Below the pieces are notes generated by a model. The model saw only the letters and a program-made list of their open reading frames with translations. It was not told the DNA's origin and made no database searches. A DNA stretch of 12,575 nt from JBOHHM01 sp050725495 (GTDB taxonomy: Bacteria; Pseudomonadota; Gammaproteobacteria; Burkholderiales; Burkholderiaceae_C), in contig JBOHHM010000172.1 of the NCBI GenBank assembly GCA_050725495.1, positions 1 through 12,575 on the forward strand, read 5' to 3'. Positions 1 through 5,205 of the stretch are shown here, in pieces. The position numbers and the translations under genes were made by a program. The first letter of the stretch is position 1. The number at the start of each line of letters is the position of its first letter.

Positions 1-650
1 GCCATCACCAGGTAGGCGGCCTGCCATGCGTTGTGCTGGTAACCGGCCGAGGCGGCGAGCGTGGTCGCCTGTGCCGCCGGGATGACCTCGGCGCGCGCCG
101 CAATCCACAGCACGCCGGCGCCGGCCCAGATCATGGCCAGCCGGTAGCCGGTCTGGTAGGCCGCCGCCAGCGCGGCCTGGCGGTTGGCGTCGGCCGACTC
201 GATGCGAAAGGCGTCCAGCGCGATGTCCTGCGTGGCCGAACCGAACGCCACCAGCAGGGCGCACCACACCACGGTCTCCAGCGAGGCCTTGGGATCGTTC
301 AGCGCCATGCCCACCAGGCCGGCGACGATGGCGCATTGCGCCAGCAGCAGCCAGCTGCGTCTGCGGCCCAGCAGATGCGTCAGCCCCGGCAGCGGCAGCC
401 GGTCCACCAGCGGCGCCCAGGCCCATTTGAAGGCGTAGGCCAGGCCGACCCAGCTGAGATAGCCGATCGTCGTGCGGTCGATGCCGGCCTCGCGCAGCCG
501 AAAGCTCAGCGTGCCCAGCACCAGCAGCAGCGGCAGACCGGCTGAAAACCCCAGCAGCAGCATGCGCAGCGTTGGTGCCTCAAGATAGATCTTCAGGGTG
601 TCGGCCCAAGGGGGCTTGGCCGCGTCAGAGCCGGGTGTGGTGGAACTCAT
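1..650 (-). CDS. ampG: AmpG-like muropeptide MFS permease, N-terminal part (runs off window)
   Basis: AmpG proteins are inner-membrane major-facilitator permeases that import GlcNAc-anhydroMurNAc-peptides released by cell-wall turnover, feeding peptidoglycan recycling and, in some species, AmpR/AmpC induction. Reading the complement from the ATG at 650-648 gives 216 residues before the window edge. A short polar N-terminus is followed by hydrophobic segments starting near residue 30 (LRMLLLGFSAGLPLLLVLGT), then RTTIGYLSWVGLAYAFKWAW (59-78), a GRRRSW basic loop (95-100) typical of MFS loop 2-3, and SATQDIALDAFRI (138-150). The order and wording match the AmpG N-terminal half. No clear Shine-Dalgarno precedes the ATG. 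The gene is divergent from the M48 protease gene with 47 bp between start codons. Assignment to the AmpG family is good; transport specificity is inferred from family. Confidence 0.85.
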   Translation of the reverse strand, partial: MSSTTPGSDAAKPPWADTLKIYLEAPTLRMLLLGFSAGLPLLLVLGTLSFRLREAGIDRTTIGYLSWVGLAYAFKWAWAPLVDRLPLPGLTHLLGRRRSWLLLAQCAIVAGLVGMALNDPKASLETVVWCALLVAFGSATQDIALDAFRIESADANRQAALAAAYQTGYRLAMIWAGAGVLWIAARAEVIPAAQATTLAASAGYQHNAWQAAYLVM

Positions 651-687
651 CAAGGAATAATACGCGGACCGCTTTCCTACCCCCTGT

Positions 688-691
688 GGAG
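688..691 (+). promoter_or_regulatory. Shine-Dalgarno GGAG that fixes the M48 protease start
   Basis: GGAG lies 6 nt before the ATG at 698. It supports this start over an in-frame upstream codon at 572, which would lie inside the divergent ampG gene and bury the signal peptide. Confidence 0.6.
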
Positions 692-697
692 ACTCGA

Positions 698-1561
698 ATG
701 AGACAGCAAAAGCCTTTCCTGGCGTCCGCCGCCCGGCGGTGGCTGGGCCATGCCCTCGCGCTGGTGCTGGCCGTTGCGCCGGCCCTCCCCGGCATGGCGC
801 TGGCGCGCGAGGGGGTCGACGTGGGCCAGAACTCGGCCTTTTCCAGGCTGGTGCCTGCGGCCGAAGTGGAGAAATCCGCCACCCAGCAGTACGCGCAACT
901 GCAGCAGCAGGCGGCAGCCAAAGGAGCGCTGGCACCCGACAACCATCCGCAGGTTCAGAGGCTGCGTGCCATCGCCCAGCGCCTCATTCCGCACAGCCTC
1001 GAATGGAATCCGCGCGCCAAGGACTGGAAGTGGGAGGTCAACCTGATCGGCTCGAAGCAGATCAACGCGTTTTGCATGCCGGGCGGCAAGATCGCGTTCT
1101 ACAGCGGCATACTCGACCAGCTCAAGCTGACCGACGACGAGGTGGCCATGGTCATGGGCCACGAAATCGCCCATGCGCTGCGCGAACATGCGCGCGAGCG
1201 CATGGGCAAGAGCGTGGCGACCCAGGGCGCAGCGCGCATCGGCGGCGCGGTCGTGGCCGGCATCTTCGGCCTGGACCCGCACCTGACCGACGCCGTGGCC
1301 CGCGGTGGCGCGAACCTGCTGACGCTCAAGTTCGGCCGCGAAGACGAGTCCGAGGCCGACCTCGTGGGCATGGAGATTGCCGCGCGCGCCGGCTACGATC
1401 CGCGCGCCGGCGTGACGCTGTGGCAGAAAATGGGCGCGGCCAGCAAGGGCGCGCCGCCGCAATGGCTGTCCACTCACCCCGCGGGCAAGACCCGCATCGA
1501 CGACATCGAGAAAAACCTGCCCAAGGTGCTGCCGCTGTATGAGCGGGCGAAGAAGGGTTGA
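698..1561 (+). CDS. Secreted M48-family zinc metalloprotease
   Basis: Predicted periplasmic zinc endopeptidase of the M48 (Ste24/HtpX/LoiP-like) family, a group used in envelope protein quality control. From the ATG at 698 it is 287 aa. It has a signal peptide: basic start, hydrophobic core LGHALALVLAVAPAL and probable cleavage after Ala36 (GMALA). There is no lipobox cysteine, so a soluble periplasmic form is more likely than a lipoprotein. The catalytic motif HEIAH covers 155-159 (zinc ligands His155 and His159, base Glu156), and the third ligand is Glu219 in the ESEAD segment (217-221), as expected for M48. No TPR repeats follow, unlike BepA, so it is a short LoiP/YcaL-type protein. It is divergent from ampG and convergent with the hydrolase gene at 1669-2307. 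The natural substrate is unknown. Confidence 0.88.
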   Translation: MRQQKPFLASAARRWLGHALALVLAVAPALPGMALAREGVDVGQNSAFSRLVPAAEVEKSATQQYAQLQQQAAAKGALAPDNHPQVQRLRAIAQRLIPHSLEWNPRAKDWKWEVNLIGSKQINAFCMPGGKIAFYSGILDQLKLTDDEVAMVMGHEIAHALREHARERMGKSVATQGAARIGGAVVAGIFGLDPHLTDAVARGGANLLTLKFGREDESEADLVGMEIAARAGYDPRAGVTLWQKMGAASKGAPPQWLSTHPAGKTRIDDIEKNLPKVLPLYERAKKG

Positions 1562-1564
1562 GGG

Positions 1565-1665
1565 TTCGGCGTGGGAAGAGGTTCGGTGTTCGGTGTTGAG
1601 CGTTCAGCGTGAAATCCGGGCACCCTGCTGATAACGCTCAACGCTCAACGCTCAACGCTCAACGC
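1565..1665. repeat. Inverted array of 7-bp repeats between convergent genes
   Basis: On the + strand TTCGGCG (1565-1571), TTCGGTG (1582-1588), TTCGGTG (1589-1595), TTGAGCG (1596-1602) and TTCAGCG (1603-1609) fit TTSRGYG, where S is C or G, R is A or G and Y is C or T. On the - strand four exact TTGAGCG copies (read as CGCTCAA on +) occupy 1635-1662, followed by a partial copy. The two halves can pair through GTTGAGCGTT (1595-1604) with AACGCTCAAC (for example 1633-1642). The array ends 3 bp before the hydrolase stop codon, so it fills the gap between two convergent genes and may act as a bidirectional terminator-like hairpin. Confidence 0.75.
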
Positions 1666-1668
1666 CCC

Positions 1669-2307
1669 TCATGTCCCACCTACATAGGGATTCATTTGCC
1701 GCTCCCGCCCGAACGTGCTCTCCGGCCCATGGCCGGGGATGAACACGGTCTGGTCGCCCATGGGCCACAGGCGCTCGGTGATGCTCGCGATCAGCGTGGC
1801 ATGGTCGCCTTGCGGGAAGTCGGTGCGGCCTATGCTGCCGGCAAACAGCACATCGCCGACGAAGGCGCGGTCGATCTCGGGCGAATGGAACACCACATGG
1901 CCGGGCGTGTGGCCCGGGCAATGGCGCACATTCAGCGTGTGGGCGCCCAGGCTGACCGTGTCGCCATCGTGCAGCCAGCGCGTGGGCGTGAAGGCCTCGG
2001 CGCGCGGAAAGCCGAACATCTGGCTTTGCTGCGGCAGGCCGTCGATCCAGAACTGGTCGCCCGGGTGCGGGCCGATGATGGGCAGCTCAAGCTTGCGTGC
2101 GAGTTCTGCCGTGCCGCCCGCATGGTCGATGTGGGCATGCGTGAGCCAGATCTGCTCCAGCGTGACGCCCAGGCGCTCGACTTCGCCCAGCAGCAGGTCC
2201 AGATCGCCGCCCGGGTCGATCACGGCGGCCTTCATCGTGTCATCGCACCAGACGATCGAGCAGTTTTGCTGGAAGGCGGTGACGGGGACGGTGCGGTAGT
2301 TCAGCAT
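1669..2307 (-). CDS. Metallo-beta-lactamase-fold hydrolase, glyoxalase II-like
   Basis: Cytosolic binuclear metal hydrolase of the MBL superfamily, closest in motif pattern to short glyoxalase II-like proteins (YcbL type) that hydrolyse thioesters such as S-D-lactoylglutathione. From the ATG at 2307 it is 212 aa. Metal ligands are visible in order: HAHIDH at 57-62 (His57, His59, Asp61, His62), His133 in CPGHTPGH, Asp152 in FVGDVLF, and His193 in IPGHGP. The protein lacks the C-terminal glutathione-binding domain of full-length GloB (about 250 aa), which favours the YcbL-like class. An in-frame TTG at 2331 would add 8 residues (MIATLWIR); the ATG start matches the family N-terminus (MLNYRTVPVTAFQQNC). 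It lies downstream of cbpA on the same strand, separated by a palindrome. Substrate is inferred from family only. Confidence 0.88.
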   Translation of the reverse strand: MLNYRTVPVTAFQQNCSIVWCDDTMKAAVIDPGGDLDLLLGEVERLGVTLEQIWLTHAHIDHAGGTAELARKLELPIIGPHPGDQFWIDGLPQQSQMFGFPRAEAFTPTRWLHDGDTVSLGAHTLNVRHCPGHTPGHVVFHSPEIDRAFVGDVLFAGSIGRTDFPQGDHATLIASITERLWPMGDQTVFIPGHGPESTFGRERQMNPYVGGT

Positions 2308-2350
2308 GCGAATCCAGAGTGTTGCAATCAAGGTTTGAAAGCCCGAATTA

Positions 2351-2372
2351 GGCCATGACCATGGTCATGGCC
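2351..2372. repeat. Perfect 22-bp palindrome between cbpA and the MBL hydrolase gene
   Basis: The half-site GGCCATGACCA is followed immediately by its exact reverse complement, with no spacer. It starts 1 bp after the cbpA stop codon in the - strand direction. No T-run follows on the - strand, so it is not a standard intrinsic terminator. A cruciform-capable site, protein-binding dyad or mRNA 3'-end stabiliser are all possible. Confidence 0.8.
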
Positions 2373-2373
2373 G

Positions 2374-3291
2374 CTACACGCCCAAGGACCGGCGCGGGTT
2401 GAAGCTGAGTTCGCGCGCCATCGTGCGATAGAGCTCGCGCGCCCGCTCACTGTCTGCCGGCGGCAGTACAAGCTCCAGCACCATGTACAGATCGCCCGGC
2501 GGGCTGCCCGGCAGGCCGCGCCCTCTGAGCCGCAGCTTTTTGCCGCCTTGCGAACCCGCCGCAATGGTGACCTCGACCACCCCGTTGGGGGTCGGGGCCC
2601 TGACCGCAGCCCCCAAAGCCGCCTCCCAGGGCGCAACCGGTAGCGTGACATAGAGGTCGCAGCCTTCGACCCGGTACATGGGGTGCGGGTTGAACTGAAT
2701 TTCCAGATAGAGGTCGCCCGCCGCGCCGCCGCCGGCGCCCGGCTCGCCCTGGCCCGCCAGCCGCAACTGCTGGCCTGGCCGGATCCCCGGCGGGATCTGG
2801 ACGTTCACCACCCTTTCGCGCGTGATCGGGTGTCCTGCGTGGTCACGCGCGGGAAGGCGCAGTTTGAAGCTCGAGGTCGCGCCGTGTACAGCGGTTTCCA
2901 GATCAATCGACACCCGGGCGTGGCAGTCGCGGCCGCTGGCCTGGAAACCCCGCTGCCGCGGGTGATGTCGCGCCCGGCCGAAGTCACCCAGATCATCCAC
3001 GGCCGGGTTGCGGCCAGCGCCACCATAGGGCGCATCGTCCCAGTTCGGCGCCGAGCGAAACTCTCGCGCGGCATGCCAACGCGCGCCGCGCTGGTCGTAG
3101 CTGGCCCGTTTGTGTGGGTCGTGCAGCACCTCGTACGCCTCGGCGATCATTTTGAAACGCGCTTCGCTGCCCGGCTCCCGGCTCAGATCCGGGTGGTAGC
3201 GGCGCGCGAGTTTGCGGTAGGCGCGCCGGATCTCCTCCTGCGTTGCGCCGCGCGGCACGCCCAGGATCTGGTAGTAGTCATCGAACTCCAT
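2374..3291 (-). CDS. cbpA: CbpA-type DnaJ (Hsp40) co-chaperone
   Basis: Class II J-domain protein that stimulates the ATPase of DnaK and binds non-native clients; E. coli CbpA (306 aa) also binds curved DNA. From the ATG at 3291 it is 305 aa. The J domain spans about residues 5-70, with DYYQILGV, the diagnostic HPD at 33-35 and the FKMIAEAYEVLHDP helix. A Gly/Arg-rich linker follows, then two C-terminal substrate-binding domains (IDLETAVHGATSSFKLRLPA and later VNVQIPPGIRPGQQLRLAGQ). The four-cysteine zinc region of DnaJ itself is absent, as in CbpA. A strong Shine-Dalgarno (GAGGAG on the - strand, 6 nt spacing) fixes the start; an upstream in-frame extension to 3348 is unsupported. No cbpM-like modulator gene follows; an MBL hydrolase does. 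The gene is divergent from the heat-shock hsp20 cluster, which fits a proteostasis role. Confidence 0.9.
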   Translation of the reverse strand: MEFDDYYQILGVPRGATQEEIRRAYRKLARRYHPDLSREPGSEARFKMIAEAYEVLHDPHKRASYDQRGARWHAAREFRSAPNWDDAPYGGAGRNPAVDDLGDFGRARHHPRQRGFQASGRDCHARVSIDLETAVHGATSSFKLRLPARDHAGHPITRERVVNVQIPPGIRPGQQLRLAGQGEPGAGGGAAGDLYLEIQFNPHPMYRVEGCDLYVTLPVAPWEAALGAAVRAPTPNGVVEVTIAAGSQGGKKLRLRGRGLPGSPPGDLYMVLELVLPPADSERARELYRTMARELSFNPRRSLGV

Positions 3292-3354
3292 CTCCGGCTC
3301 CTCAGGCAAGAAAATTCGATGCCTGGCACTCGCCCAGTGGCCGGTCATCGGGGC

Positions 3355-3383
3355 CTTGAACCTGGTGACACCTGTCCCTATAT
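3355..3383 (+). promoter_or_regulatory. Sigma32-type heat-shock promoter for the hsp20 cluster
   Basis: CTTGAAC (3355-3361), a 14-nt spacer and CCCTATAT (3376-3383) match the E. coli RpoH consensus CTTGAAA / CCCCATNT with one mismatch in each box. It points toward the three hsp20-type reading frames, as expected for small heat-shock genes. The predicted transcription start is near 3390. Confidence 0.7.
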
Positions 3384-3480
3384 TGGCGGCGATGGGGCAA
3401 AAATCAACCTGGCCGGGCAGGCTGGGTTCAGCCCCGGGGGGAGCGGCAAGGCTGCGGTCTCCAACAGCGTTCCTGCCGCT

Positions 3481-3690
3481 CGCGCCAGTGACATCCCGGA
3501 CGACAGCGACAAGCTCAACGTGTATGCGCGTGAGCGCTTTGCCGGATCGTTCAGGCGCGTGGTGAGCCTGTCGGACGACGTGGACTCGGCGCGGGTGGAT
3601 GCGCTCTACCGCAACGGCGTGCTGCGCATCGTCATTCCCAAGCGGGAAGCGTCGAAACCGCGTCGCATCGACGTGAAGAACCTGGGCTGA
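3481..3690 (+). pseudogene. 5'-truncated small heat-shock protein (Hsp20) remnant
   Basis: The reading frame ending at 3690 encodes the C-terminal half of an alpha-crystallin domain: VYARERFAGSFRRVVSLSDD, then the A-x-x-x-G-V-L type strand (ALYRNGVLRIVIPK) and the tail KPRRIDVKN with an I-x-V motif. About 70 residues (N-terminal arm and first beta-strands) expected of a 140-aa family member are missing. The same frame upstream of about 3481 reads GDTCPYIGGDGAKINL and similar, which does not resemble Hsp20. Neither of the other two frames supplies the missing part. The only nearby in-frame start is a GTG at 3520, without a ribosome-binding site. The promoter at 3355-3383 lies about 100 bp upstream, so an internal deletion between promoter and domain is likely. 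The truncated frame is 34 bp upstream of a complete hsp20. Confidence 0.7.
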
Positions 3691-3711
3691 AGTGGATTTG
3701 CATCAAACGCG

Positions 3712-3718
3712 AAGGAGG
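3712..3718 (+). promoter_or_regulatory. Strong Shine-Dalgarno (AAGGAGG) for the second hsp20
   Basis: AAGGAGG sits 6 nt before the ATG at 3725. It rules out the longer in-frame start at 3692, which lacks such a site. Confidence 0.8.
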
Positions 3719-3724
3719 TTTGAC

Positions 3725-4105
3725 ATGGATACCAAGCAGGAAATCGTCAAACACGATGCGGGTGCCAGCGAAGTGGCAGCGCTCGTTCCGCCGGTGAATG
3801 TGATTGAGGACGACGCCGGCATCACGGTCACGGCTGACCTGCCAGGTGTGGACAAAGACAGCCTGGCCATTCGGGTCGACGGCGACACGCTGACCATCGA
3901 GGGGCCCGCCAGTCTCGGTGAGTCCCAGGATATGGAGCCGCTCTATGCGGAGGTCCGGGCCTCGCATTACAAGCGCAGCTTTACCCTGAGCCGCGAGCTG
4001 GATACGGCAAAGATCGACGCCGCCATCAAGGACGGCGTGCTCAAACTGTATGTGCCCAAGCTCGAACAGGCCAGACCGCGCCGCATCGAGGTCAAGGCGG
4101 GCTGA
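3725..4105 (+). CDS. Small heat-shock protein, Hsp20/alpha-crystallin family
   Basis: ATP-independent holdase that binds unfolding cytosolic proteins and hands them to DnaK/ClpB. It is 126 aa, short for bacterial Hsp20 (about 140-160) because the N-terminal arm is only about 20 residues. The alpha-crystallin domain covers about residues 22-113: NVIEDDAGITVTADLPGVDK, DGDTLTIEG (52-60), HYKRSFTLSRELD, and DGVLKLYVP (103-111). The C-terminal tail RPRRIEVKAG carries an I-x-V motif (121-123) for oligomer contacts. It follows the truncated hsp20 and precedes another hsp20, probably read from the sigma32-type promoter at 3355. The tail (RPRRIEVK) resembles that of the truncated neighbour, consistent with tandem duplication. 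Confidence 0.9.
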   Translation: MDTKQEIVKHDAGASEVAALVPPVNVIEDDAGITVTADLPGVDKDSLAIRVDGDTLTIEGPASLGESQDMEPLYAEVRASHYKRSFTLSRELDTAKIDAAIKDGVLKLYVPKLEQARPRRIEVKAG

Positions 4106-4122
4106 ACCGCGCTGCCGGGCCG

Positions 4123-4149
4123 CCCCAAGGCGCGAGGGCCCCCTTGGGG
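4123..4149. repeat. Inverted repeat between the two complete hsp20 genes
   Basis: CCCCAAGG (4123-4130) pairs with CCTTGGGG (4142-4149) across an 11-nt loop, starting 17 bp after the hsp20 stop codon. There is no T-run immediately after it, so it may be a processing or attenuation hairpin that lowers expression of the downstream hsp20. The rest of the 151-bp gap (4106-4256) holds no reading frame I recognise. Confidence 0.5.
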
Positions 4150-4256
4150 GGCAGGGCAGCACACGAAGTGGCAAGCGTGGGGTAATTCTTTTGTCAAAGG
4201 CAAACCGGCTGGCCTCGGCGCCTGCCGCCGGGGCCGGCTTGTCATTCGGGAGAACG

Positions 4257-4769
4257 ATGATGAAAGCATTTGCTGAGCTCAAACAGGACTTGCAGGAAGG
4301 CTGGAAATCGATTGCCGAGGGCTGGACTCATATGCGCGAGCGCACCGCGAACGCACTGACCCGGTTCAAGCCGACCGAGCGCTCGGGCGCCCCGGTTCAG
4401 CGGGCTCAGGACGGGCTGGCCGCACTGACGGCCCCCAGCTGGGCCATGCTGGCCGGCGAAGTCTTCGAGGGCGACCGGCGTATCGTGGTGCGGCTGGAAG
4501 TGCCGGGCATGGAGGCGAAAGACTTCGATCTGCAAGTGAACGACAAGCTGCTGATCGTGCGCGGAGAGAAGGACTTTTCGCGTGAAAAGAACGTGGGCCA
4601 TTACCACCTGCTGGAATGTGCCTATGGCAGTTTTCACCGTGCCATTGCGCTGCCCGCGGCCGTCCGTGCCGACAAGGTCGAGGCCAGCTATCGCCAGGGT
4701 GTGCTGCGGATTGAGTTGCCCAAGGTCGAGAGCACGCCACCGCGGCAGGTTGAGGTCAGGGTGCGCTGA
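4257..4769 (+). CDS. Small heat-shock protein, Hsp20/alpha-crystallin family, with extended N-terminus
   Basis: Second complete Hsp20 holdase of the cluster, 170 aa. It has a distinct amphipathic N-terminal region of about 60 residues (KAFAELKQDLQEGWKSIAEG, then MRERTANALTRF). The alpha-crystallin domain covers about 66-158: GDRRIVVRLEVPGMEAKDFD, NDKLLIVRGEKDF (95-107), YGSFHRAIALPAAV, YRQGVLRIELPK (145-156). The tail has a V-x-V motif at 165-167. Two adjacent ATG codons occur at 4257 and 4260, with GGGAG a few bases upstream, so the first is taken. The longer frame from 4050 overlaps the preceding hsp20 and is not used. The different N-terminal arm suggests division of labour with the 126-aa paralog. 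Transcription is probably from the shared heat-shock promoter, possibly with its own control in the 151-bp gap. Confidence 0.9.
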   Translation: MMKAFAELKQDLQEGWKSIAEGWTHMRERTANALTRFKPTERSGAPVQRAQDGLAALTAPSWAMLAGEVFEGDRRIVVRLEVPGMEAKDFDLQVNDKLLIVRGEKDFSREKNVGHYHLLECAYGSFHRAIALPAAVRADKVEASYRQGVLRIELPKVESTPPRQVEVRVR

Positions 4770-4810
4770 CATTTCCGCGGCCAAGCGGCTCAGAGGCGCC
4801 GGCAGCGGTT

Positions 4811-4864
4811 GCCCCTGGGCCGCCGCCGGCCCCATGGTGACGAATTTCCATGGGATGCAGGGGC
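4811..4864. repeat. Nested inverted repeat downstream of the last hsp20
   Basis: Outer arms GCCCCTG (4811-4817) and CAGGGGC (4858-4864) enclose inner arms CCCATGG (4831-4837) and CCATGGG (4848-4854). It lies 42 bp after the hsp20 stop and could act as a two-part transcript 3' end. No T-run is seen on either side. Confidence 0.45.
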
Positions 4865-4903
4865 CCGACGGAGTAGAGTCCAAATGGATCCAGGTCGCGC
4901 TTG

Positions 4904-5015
4904 AATTGTCAGCTCGTAGTCCACGCTGATCGGCGCATGGTCCGAGACCTTCTCGCCCTTATGGATCGACTCGCGCCGTGCGAGCGCTGCGGTCGCCGGC
5001 GTGGCCAGGTGGTAG
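4904..5015 (-). pseudogene. xth: Displaced 3' end of an exonuclease III gene (xth fragment)
   Basis: Read on the complement, this stretch encodes YHLATPATAALARRESIHKG, then EKVSDHAPISVDYELT. This is the C-terminal end of exonuclease III and contains the catalytic SDH. It aligns without gaps to residues 235-270 of the complete enzyme encoded at 10313-11128. Homology starts abruptly at the tyrosine codon (5012-5014); upstream there is no matching sequence and no start codon. The expected stop after the YELT segment is missing, and the frame runs on to a TGA at 4790-4792. The fragment is about 68% GC by hand count, against about 54% for the matching part of the complete gene. I read it as the original 3' end of the local xth, separated from its gene by the accessory segment. 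Confidence 0.8.
5004..5015 (+). repeat. 12-bp direct repeat, left copy (possible attachment-site core)
   Basis: GCCAGGTGGTAG here is identical and in the same orientation to 10416-10427 inside the complete xth. Sequence similarity between the two loci extends only to the left of the repeat; on the right the two sequences differ. Confidence 0.6.
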
Positions 5016-5025
5016 CCACTTCGAC

Positions 5026-5051
5026 AAAAAACCTACATCCAATGGAGGATG
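5026..5051 (-). terminator. Weak intrinsic-terminator-like hairpin for the accessory operon
   Basis: On the - strand CATCC, a 6-nt loop and GGATG are followed by four bases and a run of six T (A-run at 5026-5031 on +). It lies about 150 nt after the Bug-protein stop codon. The stem is only 5 bp, so efficiency is doubtful. Confidence 0.35.
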
Positions 5052-5182
5052 ATTGATCGATCTTCACTGGAGCGATGCGTTTCCACCCTATGCGGCACGA
5101 CTGCGAAGGTGGGCTTCTGCCCTGGGGAGCGATCCACGCCCCAGGATCAGGGATGAAGTCAGGCTGCCCAAAGCGATGGATC

Positions 5183-5205
5183 TGATCCGCACACCGATCG
5201 GATCA
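5183..5205. repeat. 7-bp inverted repeat at the Bug gene stop codon
   Basis: TGATCCG (5183-5189) and CGGATCA (5199-5205) form a stem with a 9-nt loop, overlapping the stop codon of the solute-binding protein gene. There is no T-run on the - strand side. It may be a weak 3'-end hairpin. Confidence 0.4.

Larger units (their letters stand above)
4770..5202. other. 433-bp region without a complete gene
   Basis: From left to right it holds a nested inverted repeat (4811-4864), the 3' end of an exonuclease III gene on the - strand (about 4904-5015), a weak terminator-like hairpin with a run of six T on the - strand (5026-5051), and an unrecognised GATC-rich stretch (5055-5204). The + strand around 5052-5217 stays open in one frame, but I recognise no protein family in it and assign no gene. 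Confidence 0.6.

Noticed and set aside
33..545. Long + strand open frame at the left edge
   Set aside because: It is antisense to the ampG-like gene; its composition (Arg/Gln/Gly rich) is typical of a high-GC shadow frame.
1631..1665. Possible CRISPR-like or minisatellite array
   Set aside because: The unit is only 7 bp with no spacers, so it is a tandem heptamer and not CRISPR.
2683..3480. Upstream part of the + strand frame that ends at 3690
   Set aside because: It is antisense to cbpA; only the last 70 codons (3481-3690) encode Hsp20 sequence.
4150..4256. RNA thermometer upstream of the third hsp20
   Set aside because: GC-rich complementary stretches exist, but no clear ROSE or fourU element pairs with the GGGAG site by eye; folding software would be needed.
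4242..4883. 213-codon - strand frame
   Set aside because: It is antisense to the third hsp20, with no recognisable domain.
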